64,000 nucleotides of DNA from Ruegeria sediminis (GTDB lineage Bacteria; Pseudomonadota; Alphaproteobacteria; Rhodobacterales; Rhodobacteraceae). The stretch covers positions 1 to 64,000 of the forward strand of contig NZ_VCPD01000003.1 in the NCBI RefSeq assembly GCF_005938215.1. The letters are read 5' to 3'. Every line of letters begins with the position of its first letter. Position 1 is the first letter of the stretch. Of this stretch, positions 26,553 through 40,504 are shown one piece after another. Both the position numbers and the translations under genes were made by a program. The notes below the pieces were generated by a model. The model saw only the letters and a list, made by a program, of their open reading frames with translations, was not told the origin of the DNA and did not search any database.

Positions 26553-27521
26553 TCAGCTTGCCGCTGACATCATTTCTATTTCATCAGCGGAATACCTACG
26601 CCACTCAGTGGCCCGGACCCTTGTCCAAACGCCCTCGGGTGTAGGACGCCTCCACTGTGGGAATGTCATCAGCTGTAGATTCTGGAGCGCTTCAGCGAAG
26701 TCATTTACCTCACGCTCGACGCCCTCACCATCGATGAGGTATTTGCCGTCCCTCTGGACGCCAGGGTGAAAAACGCTGCCATCCTTTGCTACTGGCAGAA
26801 ACAGCACCTCGGCGAGGCCGCGGTCGATAGTAGCCAAGGCCTCACTATCGTCTTGTTCGCGCCAGATGGAAGGTTTGAAGTCCCGTAGGGTCTGCAACCA
26901 ACCCAATGCTTCTCTTGCATCGATCCGGTTCTGGTTGCCGACGATTTCTGCAGGTTTGCCTGCAAGCTTGTTCTTAATAGTCTGCAAAGCCTTCCCTGAA
27001 AGGAGCGCAAGTTCCGTCGCATTAACGTACTGGCCGCAGTCCAGCTTCCACCGTGCCAACGCCTTCTGGACCAGCGTCACGAGGTGTTCGCTCTCAAGGT
27101 CCCAGAGATCGGTGGGCAATAGTTGCAAGAGGCGTTCGGCAGTCTCCAACTGATTGGCCAGCAGTGTTTCGCGCTGGCGAGCATCTCGTGCAGGAGCGAC
27201 CACAATGCCGAAATTGGCATAGGCCGTCAGGTCGTGCAGCAGCTGACCTATCGCTGTTTCGGCGTGAATACTCGTGAATTCTTCTTCAAGAATGTGGTCC
27301 CATTTGTCGGATTCTTTCCAATTTGGAAATGGGCCGCGAACCATTTTGTTGAGTCCCGCGGCGGCGTGTTCCTCACCGAAGAAGATCGCACAAATTTCTG
27401 CGATTGCTCTCATCGAGCGTTCCACTCCGTTCTCGAAGAACCCGTCATTTCCAAAGCTATAGGTGAAATCGAGCCACCTTTCGTGGAACAATTGGTTGAT
27501 GTCATTGGATGCGTTCTTCAT
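26553..27521 (-). CDS. Uncharacterised protein with an HTH-like segment, next to the CRISPR array
   Basis: ATG 27521 has GAAAGGG 8 nt upstream; 322 residues. The N-terminal half is acidic and helical (MRAIAEICAIFFGEEHAAAG). Around residues 165-205 is a helix-turn-helix-like stretch, VNATELALLSGKALQTIKNK, followed by NQNRIDAREALGWLQTLRD, a layout seen in excisionase-type DNA-binding domains. The rest is unrecognised. It is the first minus-strand gene beyond the trailer end of the CRISPR array and has a perfect palindrome 70 bp upstream. It may regulate the Rep-like module. Confidence 0.6.
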   Translation of the reverse strand: MKNASNDINQLFHERWLDFTYSFGNDGFFENGVERSMRAIAEICAIFFGEEHAAAGLNKMVRGPFPNWKESDKWDHILEEEFTSIHAETAIGQLLHDLTAYANFGIVVAPARDARQRETLLANQLETAERLLQLLPTDLWDLESEHLVTLVQKALARWKLDCGQYVNATELALLSGKALQTIKNKLAGKPAEIVGNQNRIDAREALGWLQTLRDFKPSIWREQDDSEALATIDRGLAEVLFLPVAKDGSVFHPGVQRDGKYLIDGEGVEREVNDFAEALQNLQLMTFPQWRRPTPEGVWTRVRATEWRRYSADEIEMMSAAS

Positions 27522-27589
27522 ATAGCGACCCTTTCAGTACCTGGCATTGGAGGTAGTACTGAGTTTGTGGAATCTCAACAATAATTATG

Positions 27590-27605
27590 GTATCAACTTT
27601 GATAC
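27590..27605. promoter_or_regulatory. Perfect palindrome, operator candidate
   Basis: GTATCAACTTTGATAC: 7-bp perfect arms with a 2-nt centre, inside the most AT-rich stretch of the island and about 70 bp upstream of the 322-residue gene (minus). On the other side lies the broken XRE fragment (plus), so it may once have been the shared operator of a divergent pair. Confidence 0.45.
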
Positions 27606-27711
27606 TTAATACTATCTTAAATCGGCGCAGGTGCACTGATCACATCACTTTGGCGCTGTTCTTCGCGAACGATTGTACGAAGTCCTAGAAAAGGACAGTC
27701 CGAATAATGGG

Positions 27712-27878
27712 ATGTCCCGCCGCAGAAACCCAAAATCTGTGTGGATCCTTGTAGAGGCAAACAAATGCGCGGCGTTCCCGGAACTGGCGGATGCGCTTGG
27801 TATGGAACAAAGGCGACTTCTGATGCTCGCTACGCAGGAATATTCGTTCGTGCGCGCAGCTTCCGGAGACAAGCGCCT
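27712..27878 (+). pseudogene. Remnant of a second XRE-type regulator, cut off by the CRISPR array
   Basis: The plus frame reads VWILVEANKCAAFPELADAL, GMEQRRLLMLATQEYS. This parallels the C-terminal part of the XRE protein at 23354-23749 (IPQLARTLSMDEREFLAVAI, QEYH). The HTH half is missing upstream, and downstream the frame runs straight into the first degenerate CRISPR repeat. I read it as a gene fragment stranded at the trailer end of the array. Confidence 0.45.
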
Positions 27879-29552
27879 GTTTCAATCCGCGCCGCCGTGT
27901 GGGGGCGACAGCAGGGCAATCGCAGCGTCGCAGTATTTGCAGGCGTTTCAATACACGCCCCCGTGTGGGGGCGACGTTCCCCGGCGGTTCCGGTCGCCAT
28001 CGAGCGTGATGTTTCAATCCACGCCCCCGTGTGGGGGCGACCGGGCAGGGGGGGGGTCTTGTGATGGTTGCCCCACGCGTTTCAATCCACGCCCCCGTGT
28101 GGGGGCGACCGCCACCTGGCGGCACATGTCGATGCAGGCGACATAGTTTCAATCCACGCCCCCGTGTGGGGGCGACGCCTCCTCAACGCGCCAGATGGCG
28201 TCCATGCCGAATTTCAATCCACGCCCCCGTGTGGGGGCGACGTTTGGCCCGACTCTAGTCCACCAACTTCGAGGTGTTTCAATCCACGCCCCCGTGTGGG
28301 GGCGACATTCCGTGGGCCTCCAGTTGGATGCGTCTGCCGTGGTTTCAATCCACGCCCCCGTGTGGGGGCGACAGCCACACATTGCGCGGCCTCGCCACAC
28401 AACCAGCGTTTCAATCCACGCCCCCGTGTGGGGGCGACCGCGGTGGCGCTGGAAATGATGGCGCAGGCTGACGTTTCAATCCACGCCCCCGTGTGGGGGC
28501 GACCAGGCGCAGGGCTTCAACGCCTCCGTCGAACTCGTTTCAATCCACGCCCCCGTGTGGGGGCGACGGCCGTGGGCAAGATGTCGGACCCGGTTTCATC
28601 CCGTTTCAATCCACGCCCCCGTGTGGGGGCGACGCCGAGACCGAAGAAAGCAACAGAGCCATCATGCCGTTTCAATCCACGCCCCCGTGTGGGGGCGACC
28701 TTGCGACGGGCGGCAACTTCCGCCTTTGACGGGTTTCAATCCACGCCCCCGTGTGGGGGCGACGGCCCTGCCTCACGTATTGGTCCGCGCGCTTGATGTT
28801 TCAATCCACGCCCCCGTGTGGGGGCGACCTGGGCACGTGGCGGGCGACGACTGCGGACGTGGTGTTTCAATCCACGCCCCCGTGTGGGGGCGACCTGATC
28901 CAACCATTCCGGCGCGGCGCATAGCCCCGGTTTCAATCCACGCCCCCGTGTGGGGGCGACGCGAGAAGTTGACCGCTGGCATGGCGTCCTGCGTGTTTCA
29001 ATCCACGCCCCCGTGTGGGGGCGACGAGTGCGACTCCACGTTGGCCGCAGCCCAATGGTGGTTTCAATCCACGCCCCCGTGTGGGGGCGACCGTGGCGGT
29101 CTGCCCGACCCCGGCCATGCCCGCAAGGCGGTTGTAGTTTCAATCCACGCCCCGTGTGGGGGCGACCGCCGCCCGGTGGATTACCAGCGCGGGCGGATGG
29201 TTTCAATCCACGCCCCCGTGTGGGGGCGACCCTGATCGGGGATACCGACATGCTGCCGATCCTGTTTCAATCCACGCCCCCGTGTGGGGGCGACGCGAAT
29301 ACCGCCGAACCCTTGACCTGATACGGGAGTTTAAATCCACGCCCCCGTGTGGGGGCGACGGCCGTGGTCACGAGGTAGTCATCCACCCCGTCGTTTCAAT
29401 CCACGCCCCCGTGTGGGGGCGACGCCTTCAAAGCGTTCAAACGCCAGGAAGGGCACGTTTCAATCCACGCCCCCGTGTGGGGGCGACGTGCGCCCTGCCA
29501 GGAGCCGTCGGTCGAGTGCATGTTTCAATCCACGCCCCCGTGTGGGGGCGAC

Positions 29553-29586
29553 GCCAGTCCTGCGGGAACGCGCAGCCGGCACACCA
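29553..29586 (-). repeat. Duplicated CRISPR spacer, copy 1
   Basis: This 34-nt spacer (starts GCCAGTCCTGCGGGA on the plus strand) is identical to 30398-30431. The neighbouring spacers of the two copies differ, so a single spacer-repeat unit was copied or acquired twice. Confidence 0.95.
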
Positions 29587-30397
29587 GTTTCAATCCACGC
29601 CCCCGTGTGGGGGCGACACTCATCCAGAAATATCCGCTCATTGTTCACGCGTTTCAATCCACGCCCCCGTGTGGGGGCGACGGCCGAAGGCGCTGGCGCC
29701 GGCGGATCCGAAGGGGTTTCAATCCACGCCCCCGTGTGGGGGCGACCTTCACCGACACGTCAACGTCATCGTGATCGAACTCGTTTCAATCCACGCCCCC
29801 GTGTGGGGGCGACCCTTGGCGGTATCGACCAGCCCGACATTGGTGGTGTTTCAATCCACGCCCCCGTGTGGGGGCGACTGGTGGCTGGATACCAGCTCAA
29901 GCCCTGCCGTGCTGTTTCAATCCACGCCCCCGTGTGGGGGCGACATGAGGAGAGCCATCACGCGGTCCCCCATGCCCAGTTTCAATCCACGCCCCCGTGT
30001 GGGGGCGACGCCTAGCTGGTCATAGGCAATCAGGTTGTTGCGGTTTCAATCCACGCCCCCGTGTGGGGGCGACATTCCACGGTTTTTGTACCTGCTGCCC
30101 CACTTGCGTTTCAATCCACGCCCCCGTGTGGGGGCGACGGGGGGCGCGCCGACGCCTTTGCGGTAGAGGGAGTTTCAATCCACGCCCCCGTGTGGGGGCG
30201 ACGCTGGTGTCCTCCCACGTGCCGTTCTTGGCCTTGGTTTCAATCCACGCCCCCGTGTGGGGGCGACCATGTGACGCTGGCAAGGTCGAACTGGTTGAAC
30301 ACGTTTCAATCCACGCCCCCGTGTGGGGGCGACGCTCAGAAACTTCGTATCAACGATGTTCTTGAAGTTTCAATCCACGCCCCCGTGTGGGGGCGAC

Positions 30398-30431
30398 GCC
30401 AGTCCTGCGGGAACGCGCAGCCGGCACACCA
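30398..30431 (-). repeat. Duplicated CRISPR spacer, copy 2
   Basis: Identical over 34 nt to 29553-29586, thirteen repeat units further towards the leader, so it is the younger or the recombined copy. Confidence 0.95.
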
Positions 30432-31180
30432 GTTTCAATCCACGCCCCCGTGTGGGGGCGACCTGGAATTGGCGCGCATGGTTGGGCACACGGATTTGTT
30501 TCAATCCACGCCCCCGTGTGGGGGCGACGATGAACCTGTGGTCCGTTTTGTTCCAAACGCCGTTTCAATCCACGCCCCCGTGTGGGGGCGACGGTACGCC
30601 GAAGAACATGGCGATTTCAGAGCGCGTGTTTCAATCCACGCCCCCGTGTGGGGGCGACGTACCGGATCGCGTCACCGTCCCACATGGGGCCATTGTTTCA
30701 ATCCACGCCCCCGTGTGGGGGCGACACCTGGTGATCGTGGTGGCCGCGCACAAGGTGCAGTTTCAATCCACGCCCCCGTGTGGGGGCGACGGGCACACCG
30801 AATTTCCGCTTCTACGTCTGCGAGGTTTCAATCCACGCCCCCGTGTGGGGGCGACACGTGGAGCGACTGGACGCGGGTGGACAGCACGGTTTCAATCCAC
30901 GCCCCCGTGTGGGGGCGACGAGGAATCCTGATGGACCTGAGCCGGTTTGACGTGTTTCAATCCACGCCCCCGTGTGGGGGCGACTTGACCACAACGTTGC
31001 CCGCCAGATCGACCATGTAGTTTCAATCCACGCCCCCGTGTGGGGGCGACCCGCAACGCAGCAGTTGCTGATCGGGGATTACCTGTTTCAATCCACGCCC
31101 CCGTGTGGGGGCGACTTTCGCGCTTTGCGCTGCATACTTGATCTATCGCGTTTCAATCCACGCCCCCGTGTGGGGGCGAC

Positions 31181-31357
31181 TGTGTTAAGCTAAGGTATTG
31201 AGTTCCGGAGGAGAATACCCTGTTTGGTGCGAATGTGAGTGGGCGCAGCTGCCTTCGACTGGAGAACTTCTTCGCTGTGTCGATGTTTGCCCACGATATC
31301 AAGGAGTTGTGCTGCGCGCGAACCTCCGGGGAACTTGCTGGGCGCTTTGGGTTCGCG
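31181..31357 (-). promoter_or_regulatory. CRISPR leader
   Basis: The 177 bp between the cas2 stop and the first full repeat, transcribed towards the array on the minus strand. Position beside cas2, and the perfect repeats on this side of the array, identify it as the leader with the array promoter and the adaptation site. No gene is present. Confidence 0.75.
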
Positions 31358-31648
31358 CTAGACGATCAAGACATCGTCGAAATCGGTGGCGGGGCGGGCG
31401 CCGCAATGCTCGATGCGGCGCTTCCAATTCGTGCCCAGAAAGTAGAAACGCAGGCTGTCCTCGGACTCTTCATACTCAGACAGCAGCCGGGCGCGCAAGG
31501 CGGTCCATTGTGCCGGGTTTACTTCGCATTCGAAGACCGAATACTGAACACGCTGCCCGAAGTCCTGACAGGCGCGGGCTATGCGGCGCAGACGCTTCCG
31601 CCCCTGCGAGGTTTCAGTCTTCACGTCATAGGTGATCAGCACCAACAT
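31358..31648 (-). CDS. cas2: CRISPR-associated endonuclease Cas2, type I-C
   Basis: ATG 31648, 96 residues, six bp after the cas1 stop. It has the ferredoxin-like fold pattern with MLVLITYDVKTE (Asp8 as the metal residue), RRIARACQDFGQRVQYSVFE and RFYFLG, all typical. With Cas1 it forms the spacer integration complex. It is the last gene of the cas operon and borders the leader. Confidence 0.97.
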   Translation of the reverse strand: MLVLITYDVKTETSQGRKRLRRIARACQDFGQRVQYSVFECEVNPAQWTALRARLLSEYEESEDSLRFYFLGTNWKRRIEHCGARPATDFDDVLIV

Positions 31649-31654
31649 CGCGGG

Positions 31655-32668
31655 TCACTTCCAGATAAAGGCAGGGTAGCCGTCAAGGTCACTCCGGAGG
31701 TGCCGGGCCAACAGGCGGGCCTGAACATGTGGGAAAAGCCCAATGGGCAGCTTCTCGTTCAGGAACGGATGGATAACGGCGCCACGTTTGCGCTCCTGCC
31801 AGGCGGTCAGCACGATCTTGCGGCCCTTATCGGTCAGAAACACGCCGCCGGTCTCCTCGGTGCGGAAATCGCGCTTGCCGAGCTGCCGGCGGTTCAGGAG
31901 CGACAGGCACAGCCGGTCGGCGAGCGGTGCGCGGAACTCCTCCATCAGGTCAAGCGCGAGGCTCGCCCGTCCGGGGCGGTCGCGGTGTAGAAAGCCCATC
32001 TGCGGGTCGAGTCCCACAGCTTCGAGGGCGCCTCGGCAATCAGCGGCTAGGAGCACGTACAGGAAGGAGAGGATCGCGTTGGGCGGGTCGAGCGGCGGGC
32101 GGCGGGAGCGGCCCGAGAACCGCGGTTCCGGCACGCGGATCATCTGGTCGAACACTGAGAAAAAGGCGTTGGCCCCTTCGCCTTCGAGGCCGCGCAAAGT
32201 TTCGCCGTCGGTGGCGGTTAAGGCCAGCCGGGCGGCGTCGGAGAGCCGTCGCTCGGCCGCGCCCAGTTGCCCGCTGCCATCACCGTGATCGCGCAGATAG
32301 CGCCTGATTAGGCTGCGCTGGTTGGCGCATTTGGCAGCGACGATAGCGCGGGCAACGAGCATGGGCGCGTCGCGGGATTGTTCGTGCTGCGCGCGGCGCA
32401 GGAGCACGTTTCCCGACATGGGGCCCTCGACACGCGCTAGGAACTTGCCAGTTGGGCTCAGATAAGTAACGGTGACACCCGCTTCGGAACAGGCGTGCAT
32501 TAGCTGAGGCGACAGCCCGACCGGGCCGAAACAGATGATCCCGTCCAGAAGGTGCAATGGCGCGCGGCCACGCTCTTGGCCATCGACCTGCACCACCACG
32601 TTCGCCCCGTTCTTGCGCGCCCAGGCGCCTTCGGAAGTGACATAGAGCGTGTTCAGAAGCTTCTTCAT
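31655..32668 (-). CDS. cas1: CRISPR-associated integrase Cas1, type I-C
   Basis: ATG 32668 (MKKLLNTLYV) overlaps the cas4 stop by 4 nt; 337 residues, the normal I-C length. The N-terminal beta domain is followed by the helical catalytic domain. The putative metal ligands are present: Glu162 in LRGLEGEGANAFF, His228 in QMGFLHRDRPGR, and Asp240 in LALDLMEEFRAPLAD. It should integrate spacers at the leader end with Cas2. No frameshift. Confidence 0.98.
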   Translation of the reverse strand: MKKLLNTLYVTSEGAWARKNGANVVVQVDGQERGRAPLHLLDGIICFGPVGLSPQLMHACSEAGVTVTYLSPTGKFLARVEGPMSGNVLLRRAQHEQSRDAPMLVARAIVAAKCANQRSLIRRYLRDHGDGSGQLGAAERRLSDAARLALTATDGETLRGLEGEGANAFFSVFDQMIRVPEPRFSGRSRRPPLDPPNAILSFLYVLLAADCRGALEAVGLDPQMGFLHRDRPGRASLALDLMEEFRAPLADRLCLSLLNRRQLGKRDFRTEETGGVFLTDKGRKIVLTAWQERKRGAVIHPFLNEKLPIGLFPHVQARLLARHLRSDLDGYPAFIWK

Positions 32669-33294
32669 TCCGGGGCTCCGGGGTTGGCGACGGCGCGCGC
32701 AAGCCAGTTTTTGACATCCTGCGAGGCGCCAGGCAGGCGCGGCTGGCACGGCGCGATAAGCGAGCAACAGTCACATCGGGCCGGGTCATAGGTAGGCTGT
32801 GGCAGCCTTCCGGAGTCGAGGCAAGCCCGGATGCCCGCCGCGGTGTCAAGGGTCAATTTGCGCAGTGTGTCGTCGAGTGCAACGGTCTGGCGGCGTCGGG
32901 TCTTGCCGTAAAACAGCGCGCCTTCGGGGATCGTGCAGCCGAACATCTCTTCGAGGCATAGAACCTGCGCGCAAAGCTGCACCTCATCGGCGCGATGCGC
33001 CTTGGGTCGCCCGCGCTTGTATTCCACCGGGTAGGGTATGCCGCCTCGCAGTTCGACGACATCCGCCACGCCATGTAGCCGGTGCCGGTCCGAATGCACG
33101 TGGACTGCGCGCAGGATGCGGACACCGGAGCGCGATTCGACGCCGCCGCCATCGACTCGATCGTGCAGCACACGGCCTTCGGCGGTAAACCGGTTCTCGG
33201 CCCAAAGCCGCTCGATATGGATTAGCGCGTATTGGCGCGAACAAAAGATCCAGTGCTGCAGGGCCGAGAGGGGGATCTCCTCAGAATGGTTCAA
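32665..33294 (-). CDS. cas4: CRISPR-associated exonuclease Cas4
   Basis: The conserved N-terminus (EEIPLSALQHWIFCSRQYAL) sets the start at TTG 33294, which overlaps the cas7 end by 14 nt; 209 residues. RecB-like nuclease residues are seen in HGVADVVEL (Asp) and PVEYKRG (Glu, Lys). Iron-sulfur cysteines are one in FCSRQ and three in CDCCSLIAPC. Cas4 trims prespacers and selects PAM-containing ends for Cas1-Cas2. The stop overlaps the cas1 ATG. Confidence 0.95.
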   Translation of the reverse strand: MNHSEEIPLSALQHWIFCSRQYALIHIERLWAENRFTAEGRVLHDRVDGGGVESRSGVRILRAVHVHSDRHRLHGVADVVELRGGIPYPVEYKRGRPKAHRADEVQLCAQVLCLEEMFGCTIPEGALFYGKTRRRQTVALDDTLRKLTLDTAAGIRACLDSGRLPQPTYDPARCDCCSLIAPCQPRLPGASQDVKNWLARAVANPGAPE

Positions 33295-34179
33295 TGATCT
33301 CGATGCCTTCGGGCAGGGCGCCTTCGTCAATGTGGATGGCATAGTCGCCAAAGGATCGGGCCGGGGGTAAGTTGTGGGTGCGCTGGTCGCCCACGGGGAT
33401 GTGGTCATCGCCCGAAACGCGCGAGACCGTGACGCGATCGAACAGCTTGTACGCCTGCGCATTACCAAGCGCACTGTCGTGGCGGAACGCGATCAGGCGG
33501 CGCGACGACATTTCACCGCGCGCGGCGGAGCGATCCAGATCGAACATATCGCGGAAGGCGGTCCAGACCGTATCGAGATCGGCCTCGGTGAAGCCCGTCT
33601 TTTGTGCGAGCTTCGCATTGATGAACCCGTGAGCCCGGTAGAGCCCGTAGGGTACGATATGTTTGCGCCCCATGGTCCGTTCCTTGTCGCGGTCCTTTTC
33701 GTTGGTAACCGAAGAACGCGTGATGGAGATCTCCAGCGGTAGAACCGGCTCTTCGGAGCGGGCAAAGGAAAGCTGGACAGGGCCACGAACCTGACCACAA
33801 TTCACCTCAGTTGTCATGACGGCGCCGAATGTGCGGATGTCGAAGAAATTGGCGCACATCCAGTCGGTAAGTTGGCGCGCTTCCTCGTCCTTTTTGGGGA
33901 GCTTCTTGGCGGTCTGCGTGAGCCCGGTCGCCTGGTAGGCCTTGGCGTGCTGATCGTTCAGGACCGCGCGTTCGGTCATGTAGATTTCGTGACCTTGGGC
34001 GCCCTCGTGCGCCGCCGCCACATAGTTGCGAACCTTCCGTTTCAGCGACACATCTGACACAAGTCCCTGATTGGTCTCGGGGTCCATCCGCGGCAGGTTG
34101 CCCGCGTCAGGGTCACCATTGGGGTTGCCATTGGCTACGTCGAAGAAAAAGACGAAATCGTAGCGGTTTGCAAGAGTAG

Positions 34180-34183
<4 letters not shown>
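33281..34183 (-). CDS. cas7: Cascade backbone protein Cas7 (Csd2), type I-C
   Basis: ATG 34183 (MTTLANRYDFVFFFDVANGN) overlaps the cas8c stop (ATGA); 300 residues. The start is typical Csd2 (FDVANGNPNGDPDAGNLPRM), and further motifs are DVSLKRKVRNYV, DIRTFGAVM and RKHIVPYGLYRAHGF. It forms the helical filament along the crRNA. Intact. Confidence 0.97.
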
Positions 34184-38797
<4,614 letters not shown>

Positions 38798-39317
38798 CAG
38801 GATATCTCGTGTCAGCTGGCAATTTTGGTGGAATGGAGGATGTCAATGACTGAAGCGAACATGGATACTCACCGCTAAGCTGTCAAGAAAGGAAGGTAAA
38901 TTCCCAATGGTTGATCGTCGCATATGTGGCCTAAAGCGAGTATCCATTTGAGTTTCGGCGCCGCGCTCACCAATGCCTCACCCAGATCATCATGCGTAAC
39001 GCCAGATTCACAAAGCTCTCTTCGGAGCCTTCATCGTCTAGCGCGAAACGGAGCGGTCTACCTGCGCTTCAGTAAATTAGGCAATGACTGTGATTTGCAG
39101 AAAAGGAACGCCCGCGAACAGTCGGAGTCAGACCGTCCGACATGCTCCATCGTGGCCGCGAGTTTGAGTAACTGCTGCGACTAGATTGAGGTAGATTCCA
39201 AACATCGGGACCGCGGGCTATTGGTGCTCCAGTACCGGCTTCATCGGACTGACGTGCAGGGGTCGCCTGACCATCTCATTTCGCTGGGCCAGAATGCGAA
39301 GCTTTGCTTTGGAAATT
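38798..39317. other. 520-bp region between cas3 and tRNA-Met
   Basis: No supported gene. It holds the cas operon promoter region on the minus strand and the island's junction with the tRNA. An 86-codon plus frame at 38924-39184 has poor coding character. I see no recombinase here, although an integrase beside the tRNA would be usual. Confidence 0.4.
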
Positions 39318-39363
39318 TGGTAGCGGAGGAGGGACTTGAACCCCCGACACGCGGATTATGATT
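39318..39363 (-). repeat. Island attachment site within tRNA-Met
   Basis: Identical to 5735-5780 over 46 bp. Because the tRNA stays complete, the element restored the 3' half on integration. Confidence 0.9.
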
Positions 39364-39394
39364 CCGCTGCTCTAACCAACTGAGCTACTCCGCC
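39318..39394 (-). tRNA. tRNA-Met (anticodon CAT)
   Basis: A full cloverleaf of 77 nt with encoded CCA (39318-39320 on the plus strand as TGG). The acceptor stem GGCGGAG pairs with CTCCGCT, the anticodon arm is GCGGA-ATCATAA-TCCGC with anticodon at 39358-39360, and the T arm contains GGTTCAAGTCC. Read as elongator Met; tRNA-Ile2, which also has CAT, is less likely. Its 3' 46 nt form one island att copy. Confidence 0.93.
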
Positions 39395-39508
39395 ACGAGT
39401 GAGAGGCGATTTAAGGGAGGGGGTGGGGAGGGTCAAGAGGGAAATGGATGGTTTCGGGAATGTTTCTTGCGGCTTCGGGTTCCCGGTGCATGGCGATGGT
39501 CGCGGCGG

Positions 39509-40486
39509 TCAGACTGCGGGGATCTTCGGCTGCCGGGTGGTGGCCGCAACCTTGCGGATGAAGGCTGCGCAGTCGTCCGGCGCGGTGATCGGAATCATGT
39601 GGCCGCGTCCGGCCAGTTGCTCGACCTCCAACCCGTAGGCTCGCATCGGCAGGCCCTGCGAGGCGGGCGACACGATCGGGTCCTCGGCGCCGAACAGGAT
39701 CGCGCCGCCGACGGCGAGTTGCGGATAGCGCGCGGCCAGCGGCCCGATGCCGGCATTGGCCGCGACCACGTCCTGCGACGCGGTGATGAAGGCCGAGGGG
39801 CGCAGGCCCAACGCGCCGCCGGCCCTTTCCAGGAAATCGGTCGGAATGGGCTCGGGCGCGAAGACGGCTTTCAGAACCTGCGGCGCCGTCTTGCGCGCCA
39901 TCGGGACCGCCAGGGTGTGCCCGATGAGGTTGCGCAGCCAGCCCGTCCGGATCTCGAGCGCCTTGAACGCTGGCGGAGTTCCGGGCGTCGGGTGGGTCAG
40001 AGGCGAGAGCAGGGCCAGCGCGGCAGTCTTGTGCGGGCAGTCGAGGGCCATGGCCAGCGCCACGGCCCCGCCCAGCGAATGGCCGACCAGCACCGGGTTC
40101 GTGACGCCCTGGGCATCCAGAAACTCGCGGATCATGCGCGCCTGTTCGGTCAGGGCGCCCAGCTCCGCGCTGTCGCGCACGGAATAGCCGCAGCCGGAGC
40201 GGTCGAGGGCCAGGACGTGGAAATCCCGCGACAGTTCGGGCATCAGCGCATAGGTATAGTGCTGCAGTTGGCCCGACAGTCCGTGGATCAGCACCAGGGT
40301 CTGGCGCTCGGGATCGCCCGCCTCGACGTAGTGGATGGCGCCGCCGGCGACGGGTTGGACCTTGCCGATCTGCGGCACCAGTTCCGCGCCCTGTTTCGTC
40401 AGCCTGCGTGTCTGCAGGTGAAAGCCCGCGAGGATCGCGGCGGTCAGCAGAGCGAGGACGGCGAGGACTGTCAGGATCATGGACAT
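39509..40486 (-). CDS. Alpha/beta-hydrolase with N-terminal membrane anchor
   Basis: ATG 40486, 325 residues. Residues 3-22 are one hydrophobic helix (MILTVLAVLALLTAAILAGF), likely an anchor. The hydrolase fold shows the oxyanion motif LVLIHGLSG, nucleophile elbow VGHSLGGAVAL, the acid in LFGAEDPIV and the His in AGRGHMIP. The substrate is unknown. It starts 18 bp after the paaX stop on the same strand, so the two are probably co-transcribed, but many alphaproteobacterial hydrolases of this type are unrelated to phenylacetate. Confidence 0.85.
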   Translation of the reverse strand: MSMILTVLAVLALLTAAILAGFHLQTRRLTKQGAELVPQIGKVQPVAGGAIHYVEAGDPERQTLVLIHGLSGQLQHYTYALMPELSRDFHVLALDRSGCGYSVRDSAELGALTEQARMIREFLDAQGVTNPVLVGHSLGGAVALAMALDCPHKTAALALLSPLTHPTPGTPPAFKALEIRTGWLRNLIGHTLAVPMARKTAPQVLKAVFAPEPIPTDFLERAGGALGLRPSAFITASQDVVAANAGIGPLAARYPQLAVGGAILFGAEDPIVSPASQGLPMRAYGLEVEQLAGRGHMIPITAPDDCAAFIRKVAATTRQPKIPAV

Positions 40487-40504
40487 GTTTGGACTCCGGG
40501 CGGG

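Larger units (their letters stand above)
27879..31180 (-). CRISPR. Type I-C CRISPR array, 51 repeats and 50 spacers
   Basis: The repeat is 31 nt; on the plus strand it starts GTTTCAATCCACGCC and ends GGGGGCGAC. The minus-strand form ends in ATTGAAAC, as type I-C repeats do. Spacers are 33-37 nt, apart from one of 45 nt (29092-29136). The two repeats at the low-coordinate end (27879, 27945) carry substitutions, so that is the trailer. The leader-proximal end is at 31180, next to cas2, and transcription is on the minus strand. Other variants are at 28211 (first base changed), 29137 (one C missing, 30 nt) and 29329 (TTTAAAT). One 34-nt spacer occurs twice. Confidence 0.98.

Noticed and set aside
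28068..31193. Several long open frames through the CRISPR array with repeated peptides such as FQSTPPCGGD or VSIHAPVWGR
   Set aside because: They are translations of the 31-nt repeats in different frames; spacers supply the variable part. No start signals, and the array explains them completely.
38924..39184. 86-codon plus-strand frame between cas3 and the tRNA
   Set aside because: Ser/Arg/Cys-rich low-quality translation without a start signal; treated as intergenic.
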